In this document: one piece after another, positions 22,700 to 34,449 of the stretch | How the letters are laid out: each line of letters begins with the position of its first letter | Numbering within the stretch: the first letter of the stretch is position 1 | From: Membranipora membranacea | Taxonomy: Eukaryota; Bryozoa; Gymnolaemata; Cheilostomatida; Membraniporidae | Length of the DNA stretch: 64,000 nt | Direction of reading: 5' to 3' | NCBI GenBank assembly: GCA_914767715.1 | Contig: OU612075.1 | Span: 11,716,001 to 11,780,000 of the forward strand | Program-made: the position numbers and the translations under genes | The notes under the pieces: model-generated | The model's database searches: none | What the model was told of the DNA's origin: nothing | What the model saw: the letters and a program-made list of their open reading frames with translations, nothing else

Positions 22700-23624
22700 C
22701 ATTCCACACTAAGGTTCCAGGTTGTACTGCATAGTCATACATATCCTCTACACACGCAAGTAAGTAACCTGGTACATGGAGTCAAGAAACTTACACTTAT
22801 AAAAAGTAGAATAGATAGGTAGAATGAATGCGATCTCATCATAAATCATCAGTTATTTCTTTTTGTGTGTGCAAAGTTGCATTTGATATTATTAATATTA
22901 ATTTCTGATTTCAGTCAGGAATTCTAAACTGGTACTTATAATGATCGCTGTCTGCATGGGTGAGATTCTACAAATTTAAACCTATTGAAATTTCTCTTCA
23001 AAATTGTCATGAATATATTAATGCTAAGCTCCTCCCTTCTAAATTGATTAATATGATATCTATCAAGTGACTGGATTATGCATGCCAATTCACAATCTAG
23101 CCCTGATAATACAAGTTAATATTGATTTACAGTTCTCCAGATCAAGGGAACCCTACTACTACACCATCTGCTGTATGGAGGTCTCTAAGGTGAGTACTTA
23201 CACGGAATTATCAAAGTTTCCATTCACTAATTTACCACCTTAGACTTGCCTCCGCCTCGCTACCTTTATGAGGACCAATAATTCAAAGAGAGTTTTCAAA
23301 AGAAAAACCCCATCACAGTTAACATGTACTCAGTAATCAATTGTGTGAGCTCATATGACTTGTTAGCCAGCATGCCATTAACTTGGATGTTAATACCGTT
23401 AGCTTGACTCATTGGTAAACATCTTGTGATTTCCATTTATTTGAAGGTCACCATCTTGGAGGAATTGGCAGATGTAGCAACGTTGCTATTGCTGGAAATG
23501 GTGGTCACGGAGGTCTGTTAGGGGAGGAGGAAATGGTGGACATCGTGGTTCAGCTGTGGTAGTAAACAATGGAGGAAATGGCGGCTGTTCATTTTTCTTA
23601 ACTAAAAAAGAAGGGTTTCAATAG
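22700..23624 (+). CDS. small glycine-rich peptide gene, four exons, one frameshift
   Basis: Predicted exons are an untranslated one ending at 22759, 22915-22959 (ATG at 22941, MIAVCM), 23133-23180 and 23447-23624. Codon phases agree across all joins if the third exon uses the donor GAG|GTCTCT. The stronger donor eight bases later (AAG|GTGAGT) would include an in-frame TAA. The last exon encodes YGGHHLGGIGRC, NGGHGG and, in a frame shifted by one base, RGGGNGGHRG, NNGGNGGC and a final LTKKEGFQ. The shift coincides with a run of four G at 23521-23524, so one missing G would restore a continuous glycine-rich chain. The start is mildly hydrophobic but not a convincing signal peptide. It may be a small secreted or structural glycine/histidine-rich peptide; no family is recognised. 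Confidence 0.5.
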
Positions 23625-23937
23625 AATGTGAGCTTCTTACATAGTGATTTTTATTCTCTAAACAAAGATAGAACATTATAGAACAAAATTGCATTCTCTC
23701 ATTATTTAATACCACATTGCACAAGTTCCTATCGGCCATCGTTACAGCATATAAAGCTCGAGTAAAGAACATAATATATATTTATAAAAAAAAAAATAAA
23801 TGCATACAAGGAAAAATAATAGACAATGCGAAGAGTAAATTAATTGAACTGCAGAGTGCCAACCAAAAATTTCTCACCTTATATATTAACTGTCATTCAT
23901 TAAAAAATTTGTTCAGTACCTCTCACACTTATTGAAG

Positions 23938-26900
23938 TTATTGAGCTGGCATCAATGCTAAAAAACTCATCTTTATCAACTCTTTGCAAGAATTGACTAT
24001 CAGACCATTACACTCTGCAGCATTATCATATTTCTCCGCTTTCTCATACATTGCCTTCAGTTGTTTACTGATCTCAATGATGAGGTCATAACGTACTGGA
24101 CTTTGTCTATTCGCAAAAGCGATCCCACTCTGGAAGCATTTTTCCATTTGATCAACGAGATCATTCACCTGGTTCAATGGTGATCGACGTTCCTGATTAT
24201 TTCCTGAAGTTGTCTCCAGGTCTTGGTAGATATCGAGGGCCCTGTGGAAATATTCTAGTGCCTCAATGCACCCTCGTGATTTCTGGTAACTTATTCCGAT
24301 GTTACGCAGAACCTTAGCCACATTTTCACCGCACCCTGGGATTTTTTTATAGGCATTTAGAGCTTGGAAATAGTAAAGCTCTGCAACTTTGAATTGTCCA
24401 ATTGCATCGTAAATACAGCCAAGGTTCATCAAAACCATTGCAGAATCCCTATATATTCGCTTGTCGCAGGATATGTTTTTATAGATCACTTGTATTTGAA
24501 GGTAACATTCAATCGCTTTATCAAAGCTCTTCATATTGTCATAGTTATTTGCCATGTACAGTAGTGTTTTTCCTGTCTCTTTTGTTGTATAAACATTTCT
24601 TGGCTGAAGCTTCTGTGACATATCAAGCGCCTTGTTGAAATATTCTGTGGCCATTTCGAAGTCTTTCACTTCATTAGCATTGATTCCTAAGTCATGGTAG
24701 ACCATAATGATATCAGAATGTGCACAGTCGTTTCCATAGACCTCTTTGTACATCCCAAGAGCTCTCAGTGACATTTCCTCAGACTTCTTGTAACGCTTCA
24801 AGCAGTTGAGATTTGATCCAATCTTCTGGTAGAGGACTGCTCTCTCAATTGTCATTGTCTTTTCACCAAATAGCTCCACAAACATGGTCTCACATTTCAA
24901 ATAGTATTTCTCTGCTAGTTTATGATCCCCCATGGAGTCATACGTGGAGCCCAGCATAACCAAACAGAATAACTCGTTTTTGTTTGAAATCTTTATCTTG
25001 TCCAATCTCTCCTCTCGGGATAACGCCAGCAACTCCTCATACCGTCTCATACTGTCTCCAAATTTTTGAAGCAAGAAGCAAAAACTTCCATCGATTGAAG
25101 ACTCCGGACTAGTGTAGGATTTGAGGTGTATACTACAGTTTACTAATAAATTGAGGTGGTGCAGCTCTTCTCTCTGCAACTCAGCAGCGGTTTTACTTGC
25201 ATTGAATCCATCGAAGAAATCAGATTCAAACCTATTTGTCTTAAACAACATCTCCTGGTCATTGCATTGGCCCGAAGATTGACACAGCACTTCCATATGT
25301 TTAGCTTGCATTCTGTTGAATACAGGAGAGGTTGTTCTAGTCACGATGTAGTGAAAGAACACTAGTGCCTGTCTAAAGTATGAGCCGCGGTATAATACGT
25401 TTGCAGTATCTTCAAGATAATTTGGGAAACTTTCTGCTATTTCTCTCGAAATACGCTCAGTATCCTCATAGATATCGTTACCAAACTGCTCTTGTAAAAC
25501 ACCAAGGGCAGCAGTTACTCTCTCACAGCAATAAAGTGTTCGGACCTTATCTGCCCAGGCTGGTTGGAACTGCTCTGTAGAATTCATTACATGAATAATG
25601 GATTTGTCATTTGTATCAAGAACCCTTCTTAATGGATTGAGGTAGTTCATCATTGAGAAAAACAAGCCGGGCGGTGGGTACCAATATCGAACCAGCTTGG
25701 AATTGATTTCTTTGAATGATGTCCATTCCAGTGGTACATGCTCTGACTCTGGAGCCACAGACATTCTGTCATCATGGGAGTCATGAAAGAGGTAAGCTGC
25801 GAGCCTAATGAAGCAAGCACTCGTCACAAGAAATCTCATTGCTGCGTGAAATTGTTTAGATATCAAATGGTTTTGGAGCAAAAGATCCAACGTTTCCCAG
25901 GTTGATTTTCCAGTGATCCCAAATACCTGTGTCAGGTCCAGCAACAAAATTGATGGGAATCTAAAAATATCCTTCTTAATGTGCACCTTGTAATCTTCAT
26001 CTAGTACACGCTGACCTGGCGTGAAATCAAACTTGGCGATGTCTGCTTGAAGCATCCTCATGTTTAGTTCCTTTCTCTCACCATTATGTGGCATACCTGA
26101 TATTGCCAATTCAATATCAGGGACTAAGTTATTGTCACCAACTGAATATATTGGTTTGATGTAGGCTAGCATTGCAGTAAGATCCCCTCTCAGTGCTTTT
26201 CTGTCATCTGGGTTATCCAATGTTTCTTTGTAGCGCTTTATCAGCTCTTTACTAGTGACTATAAAATAGTTTCTGTTTCCTTCATTGATACCGTTTCCTG
26301 TTGGAATATTTCCGGCGCCCGGTGATAACCCATCTATTTTGAATCCACTTTGTGAGAAGTCTTCAAACCAACCATCTAACTCACTGATGGCCATGTAGGA
26401 GAGCTTTGTCTCCCTAAGACTCCCGATCAGAAAGTAGCTTGTTACAGCTAGTGCCTCGAAGTATTCTACTGTTTTCTCAGTTTTTTCCTCTATGATGAAC
26501 ATGTACTCTAAATCTGAGTAAGGTGTTGCCTCACCTCTGGCCAAAGATCCAATAGCTGCCACTGTGAATATACACGGTGGCCTTTCTTTTAAAGCATCCA
26601 CTGCTGCTTTCATGATGTGACAGGCAAAGTCTATCATTTGTCCGGTGCAACACAACGCCATATCTTTCATCTTGTTATCAAACTGGTTTGTAGACAGCTC
26701 AGGCCCGTTGGCTGAATTCGCCAAGTGTGGAGGAAAGAAAGTTTCACACTCCTCATGCAACAGCTTCACCTCTTTTCTGAAGTCATTGCGGATTTTGCCT
26801 ATTTCCTTTAAATGCGACCTAGTGAGCTGTTGTTGAGATTGATAGTCGATAGTCTCTCTACCTTTCCAGTACGCCAGTTGCAGGCTGAACGCATGCTTAC

Positions 26901-28036
26901 TCCACTTTTCACATGTTGGCTCCCGTGATCCACATGAGCTATAAAGAGCGTGAGCCTAGAAATAAGAACAAAGAGGTTAATCTTCCGTACAACTATGATT
27001 CAGCTTCGTACAACACATGGCATTAGGAAGAACACAAGTATTTAGTGTACTGATCAAGGGCTAAACAATTGCAACAAGACAGAAGATTTACGGATGCAAG
27101 ATTTGTTTTATTTTCCTCTGCCAATACAATACATCAAGCTCAGATGTCAAACTTTGTGGTTCTTTGATTTCATAACTAGTTGTGTTATTTGAGACGGGAT
27201 AAGGTTGCCAGTCAGGGTTTGGTTGGCCACAATGGCTAAAACTTGTATTGGTTAGTGGAGAATTTTGGGGATGGAGTGATGATGGTCTATTTAATCAAAC
27301 CTGCTTCACCAGTGTATTAATAATTGCTTGACCACTCATAGCTTCGATTTTGAGCGACTTACTATTGGACATTGGACGTGAAGGGGTTCTAGCCTTAGTC
27401 TGTCTTTGAAGTTTGGCCGATCAAACCATTGCAATGGTGCAGACAAAACAGAGATAGCTCTATTTTAATTATTGGTGCACACATCTTCAATGACCAAACA
27501 ATAGACTTCAGATCAGCTGCTAAAATGCCACATGATAAAACTTTTCATCCAAGTACTGTGTTCCATCCTGCGGCCTTACCTTCAGACAGTCTGTCCAGTT
27601 GTTAGATGTTTGATATCTATCCTCATATTCAGCTGCTAGGGCTGATAGGTGAGGAACCTGACTCTTCAAATCATACTTCCCTTTCTTTTTGTAGTCATCC
27701 TTGAACATATTCAACCACCCATCATCCATATCTTTGGAGTTGAGATGCCGTCTCAGGGTGACTGCTGTGGTTATTTGCCTGCATAAATACACATTCAGTA
27801 GGTTTTTGGTTTTGTAGCGGAATTAATCTTATATTGCCATGAGTGTGCCAATGCTAACAGATTGTATTGTAACAATCAATACACAACTATGTATAATTCC
27901 TAGTCATATATCTACGACCTGGCAGATTGTTCCGAGATGTTGAAATTGGCCTAAATCAATGTTTCAGTAGTCACACTGCTAAAGCTCCTCAAATTCACTC
28001 ACCTCAGTGTCTGTAAAGAATGCCTGATGTATGTCA
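23938..28036 (-). CDS. nucleotidyltransferase (GlnD/DUF294-like) fused to TPR array
   Basis: The large last exon (23938-26955, acceptor TTTCTAG) encodes about 1005 residues. Upstream exon 27580-27778 joins in phase 0 (donor AAG|GTAAGG), and a weaker exon at 28003-28036 (donor GAG|GTGAGT) fits its phase. Counting from the Val/GTG codon at 26769, an AAIGSLARGEATPYSDLEYM motif gives Gly74-Ser75 and Asp86-x-Glu88. A second motif, FKIDGLSPGAGN, gives Asp146. Together these are the GS...DxE...D metal-binding signature of the GlnD uridylyltransferase/DUF294 branch of the polymerase-beta-like fold, so catalysis looks possible. Roughly residues 600-860 form repeated A-x-x-YY/F helix pairs (GDHKLAEKYYLKCETMF, FEMATEYFNKALDM, KSFDKAIECYLQIQ, GQFKVAELYYFQALN), read as TPRs. 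Substrate is unknown; intracellular location is inferred from lack of signal or membrane segments. The true start lies upstream and is not seen. Confidence 0.85.
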
Positions 28037-28766
28037 CTGTTGCCTTTGATTACAAAGGTCCTTCTCTGCTGCAAGTGTTCTCAGGTAAGGTGCGACTATT
28101 GGGTCCGAAATCATGGCATCAAAATCAAAACAGTTATGCATCATCATGTATGAACTAAGAACTCAATTGACCTCATTCGGTGTTGATTTTGAGAGGCTGG
28201 TACTAAGAATTGTGAAGGAACTAGCAAGAAGCGAAAACAGAAGTTTGAATGAACTTTTTGTTACAGCCTATTGATTTTAATTTTTAATTATTGATTATTT
28301 GAGCAAAATTTACAGAAATAGAATCGTAGAGAAATAGAGTATAAAAAATCAATGCTTAAGCTATTCAAGTGAATTTTAACAATGAGGAGCTGTAAAAGTA
28401 TTCACTATTCAGATCTAAACAGCAAATTTACGAGTTTGAATCTGAATGTAAGATATTATTTTATTCTAATAGCCGTGACATCATACTTCGGAGTTGCCCA
28501 GTCTTTTGTAAAGTGGAGATAACTCAAGTTTTCATTCTGACATAATGATGACGGGATAAAATCAGGAGTTTGGGACCTGATAAAATTAACAGGGAGTTTA
28601 GTACTGCTGTCACATCCGCACATCAGATCATAGGATTGTCATAGCAATCGAAGACGATTGCAACAAGGGGGGTGCATATGTCGCATTTACAGCAGCAAAC
28701 AGGAGAATGTTCTATACCAACATCAGTCACAATAACAACATGCAATATCTTAGCCAGCATAATCAT

Positions 28767-28848
28767 CAGTACACTCAACCTCGACTCGGGGACACGCAGT
28801 TAACATTCAGTACATTTAACCTCGAGTCGAGGACATGCAATTAAATTA
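28767..28848. repeat. 41-bp tandem duplication
   Basis: CAGTACACTCAACCTCGACT and CAGTACATTTAACCTCGAGT start exactly 41 bases apart and stay similar through GGACA(C/T)GCA. The second unit contains CCTCGAGTCGAGG, a palindrome. Confidence 0.85.
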
Positions 28849-29087
28849 AAATTAAAGTTCTGTTCTTAATACCGGTATCACCCTAACGCCACAACCGTGA
28901 CAACCATGACCACGCAGTAAAGGTGGTGCCAACTGAGACAATGCATAATTAGCATAAAATACCATCGGTTAACTTACACCAACAAACTCTTGCGACCAAT
29001 CAACCCTCTTTTTGCCGCAATTGGAAGATGTGTTTTAATCTTGTTTTTTTTGCTTATTGGCGTCAGCAGTTTTTTAATGTGTCTGGG

Positions 29088-29193
29088 TATATATACTATT
29101 TAAGAACATTGTTGTCTACGGAAATTCATTATCTGTTTGGCGGCCTTCTGGTCGGCAAGCAGGCTCTTTGTTTGCACCTTCACTTGAAGTCAG
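29088..29193 (+). promoter_or_regulatory. candidate TATA promoter with short first exon
   Basis: TATATATA at 29088-29095 is followed by a G+C-richer segment and a 5' splice consensus (GTCAG|GTCAGT at 29194). No downstream coding exon could be linked to it, so it may be a retroelement promoter or chance. Confidence 0.3.
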
Positions 29194-29199
29194 GTCAGT

Positions 29200-29920
29200 T
29201 TTAACTTGAAAGTTTTACATATAATATTTTTTTCATTTATTGTACAGCAGTGATATCTATAGGGAAATAGAACTTGCCTTATTATTTGATAATCGCACAT
29301 TAAAACATTTGGTTGGATTATTTGTATCATCAACTAATTTAGTTAAATGAATTAAATTGAGCATGCATGGCATCATTAAATAGAAAGTATGACTTGTTAA
29401 AATAAGACATGCATTGTTAAGTTGAATTGGGTTTGATTTTAAACTTGATAAGAATTAAAAGACATGCTCTTGAGTCAGGTGTTTGATCTTGAATCGAATG
29501 AGATCGCATCTAAATAAGACAGTGTCACATAGTGAGCATCATCATACCGAGCTCGTGAGCACAGATCTCAGTAGCGGAGAGTTAATGTGGTGACTCCGTA
29601 ACCCAGAATCCCACACTGGCATAAATGAGATTACTCCCCAAAAGGTTTGGCAGTGCAGACAGCTATCATATTTCACACTATACCTTTGCAGCAACTTTGA
29701 TTCTATATTTAAATTTACATTTTTAATGCCTAAGCAAGAATAAACATCTAAAATACAAAAACTAGAATAAAGGATTTGGAAATTTAGTCTATTTCTACTT
29801 TGTTTGTTTGTTTAATATATACTCTTTGTCCAAAGATGTTTACATCGAGATAAAAAGCCCCCTTGGAGAGAGAAATAATAAATAATAAATTGTAAAACAG
29901 AAACAATTTAAACTTGTTAG
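29200..29920. other. non-coding stretch, nothing recognised
   Basis: A+T-rich sequence with several GT-rich and AT-rich words. No open frame over 60 codons and no inverted repeat noted. Confidence 0.4.
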
Positions 29921-29929
29921 GCTAGATAG

Positions 29930-30660
29930 TCTTTGTTTTTTAAGATTGCCTTGCTACATTTCACAGTTCGTGACCGTCTTATATACACATCAGTTTGACA
30001 CTTTCTTACAGATATCTGTGGTCTTGCGTTAGTTTTGTTATTTAGGCGGTTTCTCAGCAGATGTTCTGGATTATTGACGATTCTCAGCACATAGGTTGAG
30101 CATACGTCATGGAGTAAATCGCAAAGTGGTGTTAACTTAGCAGCGTTGAGTCTATCGATATAATGTTCAAGGTCATTGAAAATTATTCGCAGTGCTAGTT
30201 TCTGGATCTTTTCCAGCTCGTTCCTGAGATTGTTGGCAGTATTAGGGCTCTGTACATCATCACAAGTGTTTCTGTGTTAAGCCCAGATTGTTTCAGGACT
30301 AACAATCCGTGGATTTTACGATTTGCAGCCTTTCGTACCTCGGACACATGTTCGCTGAATGTAAGGTGGCTATCAAGTGTCACGCCTAGTAATTTTGTAC
30401 TTGAGACGTTAGTGACGCTCTGGTTGGTTTTCATAACGAGTTCAGAGTTCATGTTTAGAGATTTTCTGAGAGATAGATTGAGCGACTTGGTTTTTTGGAC
30501 ATTAAGACGCATCTTATTCCGATTAGCCCAATCGTTGCACTCTCTGATTAGTTGTTGTCCGACTTCAGGAGGTATAAAGTCGACTTCTGATCGAGTGCAG
30601 CTAGTGGTCTCAGTGGTGGCTTTCTTCAGCGGATAGTAGGTGGTCATATCATCTGGCTCT
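29930..30660 (-). pseudogene. CR1/Jockey-like LINE reverse transcriptase, 3' fragment
   Basis: Minus-strand reading begins at a worn catalytic box (DDMTTYY, in place of YADDxTxY) and continues with WANRNKMRLNVQKTK, KLLGVTLDSHLTFSEHV, KIHGLLVLKQSGLN and MMYRALILPTIS. This is the thumb region of a non-LTR reverse transcriptase. A frameshift near 30225 moves the continuation to another frame, ELEKIQKLALRII then HYIDRLNAAKLTPLCDLL, ending around 29930. A stop also precedes the DD box. It is an inactive 3' fragment and a different family from the LINE at 16.7 kb. Confidence 0.8.
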
Positions 30661-31600
30661 GTCTACTGTCCAACCATTAAATTGTACTATGGAATTCAAT
30701 GTGACCAACATATTAACTTGCCAGTACAGCTAACTCACTCATATATGTAGATAATAATTCTGTCACCCTAAAGTCTTGCGTCTTTTAGAAAAGACTCTGT
30801 ATCCTACGGATAGCTTTTTAGGGAAACGTATCGTTGGTGAGTATAAGTGAGATGTTTATTACCCTGATTTCAGGTGAGCTGTTCCTTTGAATTATTTGGT
30901 TGTGATTGTAGTGTATTCAACTCACCTGAGATATGCTGAGGTGTCCAGTATTGGTGCAACTTCTTTGTCTTCTATCATTCTCTTCTCCTCCCTAAGACAG
31001 CGTGATTATTGATGCCTCTTTCCTGCGCATTCCCGGATGTAGCCTGAGGTCTTATGCAGCACTCTTATCTGTCGTTCCCTATTTACTACCTGCAGCCTAT
31101 TATACCTTGCACTACAGTGATAATAACCTCAATGTTTGTGTATAACAACCAGATTGCTTTGTTGATGAACGGTATATAGGGCATATGACTTTTTTCATCG
31201 CCTAGAATTATTTTTGGGCTGAAATATTAGAATCAGAAATGCTCAAGCTAGATATAACTGAACACTGCGTGAAGACAATAATGAGGAGAATCAAATCATG
31301 ATGGTTCTAGTTGGATTCAAGTCTCTCATTTAGGAAGCGGAAGTAACTTCCTTTTTTTAAGAATTTTCTTTCTTTTTATTTGTAAATATATGAAGCTAAG
31401 CTTACAATTTTTAATGCTGAAGAGGTCGAACTCCAAATACAATGTTACCCGCCTGGTGCTAGCAATATGATGTTGTGATAAAGCATCACCACCAGTTGAC
31501 CCTTACTTAAATAACAATCATGTTGTCTGTTGATCATATATTGATAATATACACGCTATCGTGTCAATTTCTTATGGGGTTGTGTTTTCGGAGTAGTCTC
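30661..31600. other. non-coding stretch, nothing recognised
   Basis: No exon chain, repeat or RNA gene could be supported. Confidence 0.4.
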
Positions 31601-31601
31601 C

Positions 31602-31832
31602 CTATACGACACAACCCAGTTGAAGTTTGCTTTCCTTCACCATGAGATCTACGACATCGTCAACATCCCAGGATATATGCATTTTTAGCTCGGACCTCTA
31701 TGGCTTTCATGAAGTTTGTTAAGATTTTCGGGTAGTGCTTCAAGTAAGGAGTCCTTGCTTCAAATGGTTGAGGTTTCAAGATCCTTTCTATTTCTTGTCG
31801 TTGATATTTGTCGATCTGATGCCAAAACGGAG
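31602..31832 (-). CDS. candidate last exon of an unrecognised gene
   Basis: After an acceptor (TTAATATTAG) the minus strand reads APFWHQIDKYQRQEIERIL, ARTPYLKHYPKIL and NFMKAIEVRAKNAYILG. A one-step frame change near 31668 continues it with DVDDVVDLMVKESKLQLGC and a stop at 31602. The amino-acid composition is that of a real charged, helical protein. The family is not recognised and no upstream exon was matched; the frame change makes a pseudogene or base error possible. Confidence 0.4.
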
Positions 31833-31939
31833 CTAATATTAAACTGAAATGAAACGATTCTTTGGTCATTAAACAAAACTTTATCAATTTTACAAACAAT
31901 TTTTTTGGTGAAGCAACATTCCATTTCCATTTGTTCATG

Positions 31940-33357
31940 TTAGATGTACAGCTGTCACTCTTGTGATCAAAACTTTATTAGAAAGAAAATTACTACAGCA
32001 CTTCGCATTTTGCAAGTCAATGGTTAAAAAAAATGATGAGGTTTGAAAATATAAAAATTCCTTGTCCAATTATAAATCTGTTATTCTTTGGGCCTATTTA
32101 AAATAAACAATGTACACCTAACATCTTTTCAGACACTTAGCAGATTAATTTGGTGAGCCAAGAAATTTGAAATCAACTATTCAAAGGTGGGATATATTTA
32201 CAGACCATTCGTAATAATTAAGAGGTTGATTACGCAAACTATTGGCTATCTTCTTTGACACTCACTGAGTCACTCTTAATAATGACTGAAAGCTGCTCTT
32301 AGCTTTGCATCTACAAGTAATTACCTTGGCTAGCTAGAAGATCAGACTGTTGAGAGGGATTGAAGGAGTCGGCTGAGCTGAGATGGAGTGTAGAACATGA
32401 CTTGGAGATGACTGTGCGGAGATAGAGATACTGATGGGATGCCTCCGATCGACTCACACCTCTAACCGGGACTCAGACTTTCTGACAAACCTACTCTGTT
32501 TCAACATATACTGGTAAATATTTTTACATCACAGCTATTTTTTACCGGATATAAGCCTTAGCATTTGGCTAAGTTGAACCACAAAATATCTCAGGTTGCG
32601 TGTACACTCCCTGCTATTTTTGTTGTTGTTACGTCTTTCAGTTCTCCCGTGAAGTGTGCATCGAGTTCTGCTGCAAACTTCTCTGTTGTATTGATACATA
32701 ATTATGAGCATATGACAATAACGTGTTGTATTTCAATCATACATGATGTGCAACATTTAACTATCTGTGGTATCTGAGATCAAATTATTTTTATCTCTTG
32801 TTATATTTGATTGATGCGATTCTTGTCCAACTTCTTATATTGTGAAGTTTGTGTTGAGGTATATACTTCCACCTACCTTTAACTAAAGCAGGGAGAATGG
32901 ATGCATTCTCCCTGATGGATGGGACTTCGACTCTCTCTTACCTGGCCAAAGCGTGCGGTAGAGGTGTTGCACATAGAGTTGTGTTCTCTAAAACAGGGAA
33001 AGACAATAATAAACTTTACCATAAAAATGGTATGAAATAGTTTCAGCCAATGAAAATCATTGTTGGTGATCACTGTCCAATCATTGCACTGATCACATTT
33101 CCTAAAATTTCAATTTATAACAGTGATTCATGCCGCGAGGACGAGAGAATGTTAAATGTTTTAATTTGTAGACTCTCTGAATTGAAATAAGTCAAAATCA
33201 TGGTAATCGGTAAAACCATGGAATTCAAATGGCAGTGATAAGTATATAAACAATGAGTGATATTATTACCACATGTGTGTACATATGATGTGCTCCAGTG
33301 ATTTGGCTTAGATTTATGTGAGCAATGAAGAGGGAGTTCATTGATTGATGTGAGGCT
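31940..33357. other. non-coding stretch with one hairpin
   Basis: Apart from an 11-bp-stem hairpin at 32889-32914 (CAGGGAGAATG / CATTCTCCCTG, loop GATG) nothing is recognisable. Confidence 0.45.
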
Positions 33358-33470
33358 AGGGGTCTTTCAATGATGGCACCATATACATTATGGAGTGAGC
33401 AATTTCCGAGCGATTTTGACTAATTGAAAGGCCAAGGGAGTGATACTTCTTTTGAGCGATGTGATCACAG
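33358..33470. mobile_element. family A MITE-like repeat, partial copy 3
   Basis: GGGGTCTTTCAATGA opens the segment as in copy 1, and GAGCGATTTTG, CTAATTGAAAG and GAGCGATGTGAT match copy 2. The right-hand terminal part is not recognisable. Confidence 0.45.
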
Positions 33471-34222
33471 ACAGCAGGTCACTGACAGTTGATTTGATGA
33501 GTTGCAGCCTTGTGTGTGTGTGGTTCGTGTTTGTTGTGGTGAAGATGGGAAGCTGCGCATGAACCAAGTTATCGAGGCTGCGCAGCTTCTGTACCCGCCA
33601 ATTACGTTGCTCAGATGAGTCACTTCTCTCTCATTGGTCAGAATATTAAACTTCCAAAACAAACAACACAGGCACGTGCACACAATGCCTAGCCAGAATC
33701 AAAGCCATATAGCACAGTGAGCAGATGAAACACATGAGAATAACACTTTACAGAAAGAGCTATCTATTGGAACACATACATACTGCCAATACGGTGCAAC
33801 AAACAATAGCATACTGATCGGCCAATCGGCGGTAGACAGCGCCAGAAGGTCTAATGCTGGAATATCTGCAGCAAAACCATACAGAGCAACCATATAACAC
33901 TTTATGAAATAGAGGCCTTTTCCAATAGCGATAGAGACTGTTACTGGTTCATAGTTTATACTTGCATAATGTTATCATAGTCATCGGAAATATTATGACT
34001 GACCACCATGAATAATGTTGCTATACATAGCATAAAAGTTAACAAATTTATGTAAAATAATGACGCCACCATTATCTCCACTTGTCTTTCTCCCTGGGCC
34101 GGTCGTTGTAACCAGCACCAGCAGACACAGCAATGATTGCAGTGCTGTTTGAAGTCTTTGTAGTTGTAGCTCAATGCTGCATGTAATATCAGTCACTATC
34201 CGCTTTCACAATTGTAACTTAC

Positions 34223-34447
34223 CATCGTGGCTTTGCAAAGCTTCATGGTTTGAGATCTCTACATCAAAATTGTGAGCGTGTAGTTTTACTACGTCTGATG
34301 ATTTTGTCGAGGAGAAGTTTTGAGTACTTAGTTGTTGCAGGACCTTCCATGTCTGTTTTGTCACCACTCCGCGACTCAATTCATTCACCACTCCGATTAG
34401 GTCATCTATGAACATGTTATTGAAAATGTATTCAGCTGTGTGGAAAT
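34223..34447 (-). pseudogene. PIF1-like helicase fragment
   Basis: A single minus-strand exon ending in a good donor (GATG|GTAAGT) reads HTAEYIFNNMFIDDLIGVVN, ELSRGVVTKQTW, LQQLSTQ and VVKLHAHNFDVEISNHEAL. This resembles the segment of animal PIF1-like DNA helicases where a short helical linker leads into (V)KLFxxNxDVxxxNxxxL. No Walker motifs are visible upstream, so only a fragment remains. The next possible exon near 34160 matches in phase but no longer resembles helicase. Confidence 0.45.
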
Positions 34448-34449
34448 GC

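Noticed and set aside
28003-28075. alternative reading RRTFVIKGNSDIHQAFFTDTE for the upstream exon of the nucleotidyltransferase-TPR gene
   Set aside because: It ends in phase 0 whereas the next exon at 27778 requires two bases from the previous one; the 28003-28036 reading YIRHSLQTLR fits.
28767-28848. possible CRISPR-like repeat array
   Set aside because: Only two adjacent units without spacers; the genome is eukaryotic.
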